The translations under genes and the position numbers were made by a program. This document shows, in pieces, positions 58,140 to 64,000 of a stretch of DNA of 64,000 bases. The notes beneath the pieces were generated by a model. It was not told the DNA's origin. It was given only the letters and a program-made list of their open reading frames with translations, and did no database searches. Every line of letters starts with the position of its first letter. The first letter of the stretch is position 1. The stretch is from Zingiber officinale (Eukaryota > Streptophyta > Magnoliopsida > Zingiberales > Zingiberaceae), in NCBI RefSeq assembly GCF_018446385.1, contig NC_055990.1:24619058-24683057 (forward strand). Direction: 5' to 3'.

Positions 58140-58860
58140 ACGAGTATCCTTCGATCCCAACAAATACAACACAAGAGGATGAAAATAACTGATCATATGA
58201 GCTTGTAGATGGGGAAGTTTATAATCTAGAAGCCGAGGAAGATTATTTTTACTGTGTGGCACTAGATGAGGAAGAAGAGATTGTATTTGTGCATGTTGAG
58301 ATTGATTACTCAAACACTATTAATTTTTACGCATTTGATGTTGACAACGAAAGTTATAATTTAAATGACTCACTCCTCTACGAGATGAAAATTTTGCATG
58401 ATAGAACTTAGGATACTAACACATTGGATGTGGGCGTTAAAGATGAGAAAAGTAATGAAGATCGCCAGCAAATGGTTAGGTGTTCCCAAAGGGAAAATAT
58501 TTTTTTTAAAAAAAAAATGCTTTAGCGAATTACGTGCGATATCAAAAGGGTTATAATATTAAATTTGTTTGTAGGGTTAAGTCTTGTGATTAGAGAATTG
58601 GTGCTAGAGGACAAGGATCACAATGTTTGACAAACTACACACTTACTCAAAGTCTTTGAGAAAAGGTCAAGAGCATAAAAGTTACACTAATTCTTGGGTT
58701 GCTGGTGAGATTCAAGAACACGTGATAACTAGCAAGAAATATACATCAAAAATATTATAGTAGACTTTCAAAAAAAATTGAAGTTACAATATCTTATCAG
58801 AAAGCATTCTAACCTAAAGTCTAAGTAATGATTAATTTTCATAGGATTATATTGAATCAT
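58140..58860 (+). pseudogene. Decayed MuDR-like transposase segment
   Basis: Translation by pieces shows the N-terminal pattern of Mutator-type transposases. ALANYVRYQKGYNIKFV (about 58520-58570) is followed by RVKSCD and RIGARGQG, where MURA-like proteins have a CxxxCxWxIxA motif. Then comes SWVAGEIQEHV (about 58700). Numerous stops and shifts are present, and the catalytic core was not found. Terminal inverted repeats were not identified. Confidence 0.48.
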
Positions 58861-59150
58861 GCAATGACCTTTAAGCATTTGTTAGAGAATTGAAGATTGG
58901 ATTTAGCCACTTAGTAATGCACATAAAGTTTACACATGATGGGCATTTCCAAAGGAGATGAGATCCTCTGTCCCGAAAATATTGTATCCCCATGTCTCAG
59001 CGTCAATCGGACGGTTATGACATTTTCATGATATACACTGTATCCTTGAGATATGATTTAGTTCGTCTGATCGACGTTGAGATATGGAGACATAATATTT
59101 TTAGGACAGAGGATATCTCATCTCTTTCCAAAGGGTCTTCTAGTCACTTG

Positions 59151-59660
59151 GTGCTAGGATATGTGTGTTTGTTGAATTCCTTCGTCCAGTGATTATTATA
59201 GATGTTTGCCACCTAACAAGAAAATACCCACATATTCTAATGATGCCACTGGTGGCAATGGAGCCAATAAACTATTCCTAATTGATTTTGCAGTTAAAGA
59301 AATTGAAATAAAACTACTTGGGAATGGTTTTTGGTAGAACTTCGTATTGAGATAATAGGGGATAGAACCATATAAATAAAAGTGATCAAAATCCTAGTTC
59401 ACTGTGTGCTAGGATATGTGTGTTTGTTGAATTCCTTCGTCCAGTGATTATTATAGTGTTTGCCACCTAACAAGAAAATGCCCACATATTCTAATGATGC
59501 AACTGGTGGCAATGGATCCAATAAACTATTCCTAATTGATTTTGTAGTTAAAGAAATTGAAATAAAACTGCTTGGGAATGGTTTTTGGTAGAATTTCGTA
59601 TTGAGATAATAGGGGATAGAACCATATAAATAAAAGTGATCAAAATCCTAGTTCACTGTT
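59151..59660. repeat. 255-bp tandem duplication
   Basis: Units start GTGCTAGGATATGTGTGTTTG at 59151 (shortened) and at 59406 and both run to CCTAGTTCACT. Only a few bases differ between them. The Tat LTR begins right at the end of the second unit. Confidence 0.9.
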
Positions 59661-60602
59661 GTTGATACAAGCTGCACTAGATAATCGAACTAATATTTTG
59701 ATATATGATAAAAAGTTTAAATTTAATTATTGAATGTCTAACATGTGCGTTAAATGTACAGTGATACGACGTATAAGTAAGGGCTCTGCATAGATGTAGC
59801 AGTTAGAAGTCAAAGGGGTGTGACATTCAGAAGTCAAAGAGACGTGGCAGGTCAGGTATCCAGATCTGAGATACAAGACCGAATAGTTCCAGGCTTATCA
59901 CCGATCGATCAGTTCTTACCCACCCAGGCTTTACCTGGTTCAATTCAAATGATTCAACTCACCTTCCTTACTTAATGCCCAGTACAATAGCTTAGCCGAG
60001 TAGTCTCCTGGGTGGGCCACAACTGAACATGAGCAGGAACAAACAACACTAAAGGACAATCGTGTTGGAGAATCTTAACTGCTTGTCAGAGAATAACTGT
60101 CATCAGCTAGGGAATATTCTAGTAGTCGGTCATTCTCAGGGAATGAAACCTTCTTTCAACCAATAAGAGGGCACCACCTGCCCTCCATCACCCGACAGGT
60201 CCTGACACCCGACATTCTCTGAATCGGGCAGACTTCAAAGGTATGCAGGATCATATAAAAAGGGAGGTCATCTCCCTTGAGAAGGTACGCGCACATTCAC
60301 ACTTGTCTTCTACAATTCTTTTTTCCTTCATACACTGTTCTTCTGGGAAAAAAGTATCTGACTTAAGCGTCGAAGGGTCTGCCCCGGGGACTTTTTCCCT
60401 ATTTTTTGGTCTCTAACATTCTGTGTGCTTGTCTAAGTGTGCGCGGAGCCTAAGTACCACTGGCCTCATCACCACCGTCCTTCAGTCCCACGTGGGGGTC
60501 CTTTTTCCTGAGCATATACGCTAGATGTGTCCAAGTCGCCTCTCCGTCAACACCGAGACAACTCGGCCGATCTTCGTCTAACTCAAGTTCTGGATAGAAT
60601 TA
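59657..60602 (+). repeat. 5' LTR of element I
   Basis: It starts TGTTGTTGATAC or, three bases later, TGTTGATAC. A TATA box (TCATATAAAAAGGG, 60250) and the U5 motif CTGACTTAAGCGTCGAAGG (60358-60376) are present. Its end is set by the primer-site region. No partner LTR lies in the window. Confidence 0.65.
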
Positions 60603-60633
60603 ATTTGACACCGTCTATGGGAACTTCCTTTAC

Positions 60634-61590
60634 ATGTTCTGGAGCATGAAGATGGAGGATACCGGAAGGATTAACGGCACCATGACAATAGGAGAATATG
60701 AACTGTTCAAGGAGGCCAAGAGGCAAGTAGTCTTCGAAAAACACACCACTGCTTCACATCCACACAAGATGTCGGCAGCTTCAAAAGACCAGACCCATGT
60801 TTCTGACAAGGGATCCAAGATGAAACAACCCAAGGATTTCCCTCAAGCCTTCTATCACGAGCCTTGCCTGAACTATTATAATAAGAAAGAGCAACCGTAG
60901 GCTTCCATGGCTGAGAGTTCCCCGCCTAGAGATTCAAAGAAGGGGAAAGTCATAGTCCTCCGAGAGGAGCCGAGGGAGGTGCCTGCGGAGCAAGTGTCCT
61001 TCTCTCTAAGGGTACTCGAGGAAAAGCTACCAAAGGGATACAACCCCCAGCTATTGAAGAATATGATAGTAGCAAGGACCCAGAGGATCATCTTCGAAAA
61101 TTTCGAAACGCTGCATTGCTGCACCAATATAGCGACGCCATCAAATGCCGAGTGTTCTTAAACACTCTGTCTGACTAAGCACAAAAATGGTTCGATGGAT
61201 TGTCGAACGGATCCATCACCTGCTTTCAAGACTTCAAGACTGTTTTCCTGCGTCATTTCGCTAGTAGCAGGAAGTATCAGAAGACAGATCACTGTCTCTT
61301 TGCCCTCAAGCAAGGATTTGCGAAACCCTTGAGAAGCTATATCAAACGCTTCAACCAGATAGCCCAGGATGTCTCGTCCGCTACCTCAGAGATATTGATG
61401 AGGCCTTCTCCCACTGTCTAGTGAAGGGGGAGTTCTTCCGGACTCTCATTCGAGAGCTAGTAAAGAATTTTGATGAGATGCTGGGGAAGGCAGCCAACTA
61501 TATCAACGTAGAAGAAGCCCAGGTAGCTCGGCGGAAAGCAGACAAGGTGCCTGCTACTACCAGCAAACCGGAGAAAAGGCAGCCCTAACC
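60634..61590 (+). pseudogene. Element I gag
   Basis: In-frame pieces: MEDTGRINGTMTIGEYELFK near 60650, then a stop at 60898-60900. MAESSPPRDSKKGK follows from 60907. ITCFQDFKTVFLRHFASSRK (about 61210-61270) and LRSYIKRFNQIAQDV (about 61330-61375) are the retrotransposon gag core. Stops and shifts (61159, 61419) break it. Confidence 0.75.
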
Positions 61591-62159
61591 TCCAACTCGG
61601 CCTTTCCCCCGCTCCAAGGATGTCTGACCAGGATTTTCGCCCGGTCAGGACTCCAGGATGGTGCAACGTGTAGAAGTTGTCCAAGCCCCCAGAATTGGTC
61701 AATGGGGGCCTTGTTATTGCACCTATCACAGATCTCACACCCACTCCATGGGAGACTACGTCTTGTTCGCCCGTGACTCCCGGCGTGCCGCTGAGCTGGG
61801 CTTGGCTCCGCCCGAGATCGCACCTAAGCTTCAGAGGTTGATAGCCAACCAACCTACTGTAGCAAGACAATCAAGTAAACCCCTGCCCGAGGTGGAGGTC
61901 AGGGGGCTCAGCGGTCAGTTCGGGATAAGAAGTAAATGGAATCCCCTGAGGAGGAGAACAGGGAAAATGTCGCCATCCGAGAAATTGACATGATCTCCGG
62001 AGGACCCACTGATGGGGACTCCATCCGAGCCCGAAAGTCTCATGAACGCCACTTAGAGATACATACAGTAAGATGCTGCTGGAAACAAGTTGTCGGGTCG
62101 GTAATCAGCTTCAGGCCACAAGACCTGGAGGGGTTGGAGCTCCCTCATGATGATGCCCT

Positions 62160-62560
62160 CATAATTAAGGTTGTCATCACCAACAGTCGTTTGGGCAGAG
62201 TTTTCGTGGACGTCGGAAGCTCTGTCAACGTGTTGTTCAAGAATGCCTTCAAAGGCATGCAGATTGACGCTAGTGAGCTCTAACCCGTGGCTACTTCCCT
62301 ATACAGGTTCACTGGCAATGAGGTAAGACCAATGGACCAAATCAAGCTAGTCATATCTTTGGGTAGTGAACCATTGGTGAGGACCCAGAGAAGCACTTTC
62401 ATCGTAGTGGATTCTCCATCCTCCTACAACGTCATCTTGGGAAGACATGCGCTACACGAGTTCCGAGCGGTCGTCTCCACCTTCCATCAGAAGATGAAAT
62501 TTCCTATGGGTGACCAAGTCAGGAAAGTCAAGGGCGAGCAACTGATCTTCCAAAAGTGAT
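62160..62560 (+). pseudogene. Element I aspartic protease
   Basis: RVFVDVGSSVNVLFKNAF (about 62201-62254) is the active-site strand; the family usually has DGGSS or DTGSS after FV, here DVGSS. A stop at 62281-62283 and then SSYNVILGRHALHEFRAVV (about 62420-62476) follow. It would cut the element's polyprotein if intact. Confidence 0.78.
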
Positions 62561-62689
62561 ACGTTAACATGGTGAAAGTAGAGGCTCGTAAAGCTCAATG
62601 AATCCAAGATGGAAGAATCCATGTCATCCAAGAGCAACCTCTGCCTATAGCATAGGAACTCATCCCTTGGGAGGAGGTCCAGCTCTATC

Positions 62690-63478
62690 CAGAGCAACTG
62701 GAGAGCATTACCCTCATATCAGGTAATCTGTCGATTGAGATCAAGATAGATTTGGTCAAATGCTTGACACGCAATAGGGATGTCTTCGCCTGATCCCCTG
62801 AGGAGCTACCGAAAGTCAAGCCTGACTCCTGGACAATCAAGCAGAAGAAACAAAGCTTCTTGGCCGAAAAAAATAAGATCATCCGAGCTAAAGTAGACCA
62901 ACTCTTGAAAGCAGGACACGTTAAAGAGGTACAATTCCCATCCTGGTTCTCTAACATGGTCCTGGTGTCCAAACCTAATAATAAGTGGAGAGTCTGTATC
63001 GACTTCTGAGAGCTCAACCGAGCCAGCCCTAATGATTGCTACCCACTACCAAGGATAAGCTAGATGGTGGATTCAACCTTGGGCTGCGAGAGGATCTACA
63101 TGTTGGATGCTTATCAAGGATATCACTAAATCCCTCTCGCCCAGGAGGATTAGGAGAAAGTTAACTTTATCACAACTGACGGTACTTTCTGTTATATAGT
63201 TATGTCATTCGGTCTACGCAATGCAGGAGCTACTTATTAGTGAATGATGGATAAGATCTTTTGGGAGTAGATAGGGTGGAACGTAGAGGTCTACGTAGAT
63301 GACATCCTCATCAAATCAACCTTGGCAATAAATTTGATTTCTGACATAGAAGAGACTTGTGGCACGCTGCGGCAATATGGATTAAAGTTAAATCCACTAA
63401 AGTGCTTGTTCAGAGCTCAAGGGGGAAAAATTCTTGGGGTACCTCATTACTGAGCGAGAAATTGAAGCCAACCTAGAG
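62690..63478 (+). pseudogene. Element I reverse transcriptase, truncated by insertion
   Basis: Blocks seen: VQFPSWFSNMVLVSKPNNKW (about 62931-62990), ELNRASPNDCYPLPRIS, MLDAYQGYH, VMSFGLRNAGATY, VYVDDILIKS (about 63291-63320, catalytic YVDD kept) and LKLNPLKCLF. There are many single-base stops (for example 63007, 63061, 63127). Sequence ends at 63478 where the D-family LTR starts. Confidence 0.82.
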
Positions 63479-64000
63479 TGTTGGTGCAATATCCCTCAGG
63501 TCAAGGTTGACCTGGGTAACCAAGCTGAGTCTTGGTTTGGGTTTAGATGTTTGACAATAAGATATTGATTGAAGAAGAGTCAAGTAGGTCAAGGTTGACT
63601 GGATACTTGACTGGGAAGTCCTAACTGGGATGTTAGGCAAAATGAAAGACCTAGTGAGTGAAGCTAGGCAGTATGAAAGTCCTGGTGAGTGAAGCCAGGC
63701 AGAAGAAAAGTCCTGGTGAGTGAAGCCAGGCAGAAGAAAAGTCCTGGTGAGTGAAGCCAGGCAGAAGAAAAGTCCTGGTGAGTGAAGCCAGGCAGAAGGA
63801 AGTCCTAGTGAGTGAAGCTAGGCAGATGGAAATCCTGGTGAGTGAAGCCAGGTGAAAGTCCTAGTGAGTGAAGCTAGGCAGATGGAAATCCTGGTGAGTG
63901 AAGCCAGGTGAAAGTCCTAGTGAGTGAAGCTAGGCAGATGGAAAACCCTAGTGAGTGAAGCTAGGTGAAAGTCCTGGTGAGTGAAGCCAGGCAAGGGAAA
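63479..64000 (+). repeat. D-family LTR, opposite orientation to D, cut by window end
   Basis: It begins TGTTGGTGCAATATCCC, the reverse complement of the end of D's LTRs (GGGAATATTGCACCAACA). GTCAAGGTTGACC and CAAGTAGGTCAAGG match D, and the minisatellite (AGTCCTGGTGAGTGAAGCCA, 63600-64000) is the complement of D's CTTCACTCACCAGG repeats. There are roughly a dozen units of 23-31 bp, some identical in a row. It interrupts element I. Confidence 0.9.

Larger units (their letters stand above)
59657..63478 (+). mobile_element. Element I: decayed Ty3/gypsy Tat-clade retrotransposon
   Basis: 5' LTR about 59657-60602, primer-site region AATTTGACACCGTCTATGGG (60602-60621), gag, protease, reverse transcriptase. 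RNase H and integrase are not seen because the D-type LTR at 63479 cuts the element. Protease before RT with the FVDVGSSVNVLF type active site and VILGRHALHEFRAVVSTFH fits the Tat clade. Stop codons throughout show it is dead. Confidence 0.82.

Noticed and set aside
63600..64000. Regularly spaced repeats resembling a CRISPR array
   Set aside because: Units are 23-31 bp head to tail without unique spacers, lie inside a plant LTR and match the complement of D's minisatellite.
1..64000. A multi-gene system such as a biosynthetic cluster or defence locus
   Set aside because: Only three host protein genes (PORR, carboxylesterase, F-box) are seen; they are of unrelated families, far apart and separated by retroelements.

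Overview
The window is nuclear DNA of a flowering plant. It holds intron-split protein genes, a mono-exonic organelle PORR gene, spliceosomal-type introns, plant LTR-retrotransposon clades, Au-type SINEs and a Cassandra-like LTR carrying 5S rRNA. The strong fall in GC from the 5' to the 3' end of the PORR gene and the retroelement style suggest a monocot. Zingiberales is possible, but that is inference only. No prokaryotic or plasmid features were seen.

Region 1 (1-24010) is a nested stack of retroelements with no host gene. The innermost host visible is an RTE-type LINE (E, 17938-24010 in two parts). It is split by a 3.2-kb internally deleted LTR element (F, 18517-21672). Next to it lies copia element B (pol scrap 4266-4771, 3' internal part 16196-16887, LTR 16888-17937). 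B is interrupted by gag-only copia element C (4772-16195), and C is interrupted by gag-only element D on the minus strand (6588-14170, exact 5-bp target duplication CACAA). The 3' half of a SIRE-like copia element (A, 1-4265) abuts B on the left.

Region 2 (24058-36600) has two host genes and relics. A foldback element sits about 400 bp upstream of an intact PORR-domain gene (24717-25970, +; predicted organellar intron-splicing factor). Then come a decayed Ty3/gypsy element (26850-30480, -) holding a Cassandra-like solo LTR (27169-27478), a Tat-type LTR (about 30674-32160, -), and a mosaic insertion flanked by a 130-bp duplication. A two-exon plant carboxylesterase gene follows (34514-35559, -). 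It lacks the catalytic serine motif and has an altered oxyanion-hole motif. Upstream of it is a decayed U2 snRNA copy (36462-36576, +) that still has a well-formed snRNA promoter.

Region 3 (36600-41671) is mostly solo LTRs: H (37312-38396, -), and J (38400-41671), whose TATA box has been split by solo LTR G (39706-41159, 5-bp duplication ATATA).

Region 4 (43091-56130) is one host gene on the minus strand. It encodes an F-box protein of the FBXO9/Hrt3-like family in 11 exons (422 codons plus stop, phases all consistent). Its last intron is about 8.3 kb and holds a truncated RTE LINE, two Au-type SINEs with target duplications, several tandem-repeat arrays and AT-rich low-complexity DNA. The 60-nt terminal exon lies beyond all of these.

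Region 5 (56200-64000) is intergenic: a SINE-like element, a decayed MuDR-type transposase segment, a 255-bp tandem duplication, and a decayed Ty3/gypsy Tat-clade element (59657-63478). The last is cut by an LTR of the D family that runs off the right edge.

No operon-like or obviously new multi-gene system is present. The most unusual items are the active-site-less carboxylesterase, the promoter-bearing U2 relic, the family-specific palindrome clusters next to the TATA box in most LTR families, and the long TE-filled terminal intron. All coordinates come from reading the sequence by eye; LTR ends without target duplications may be off by several bases.
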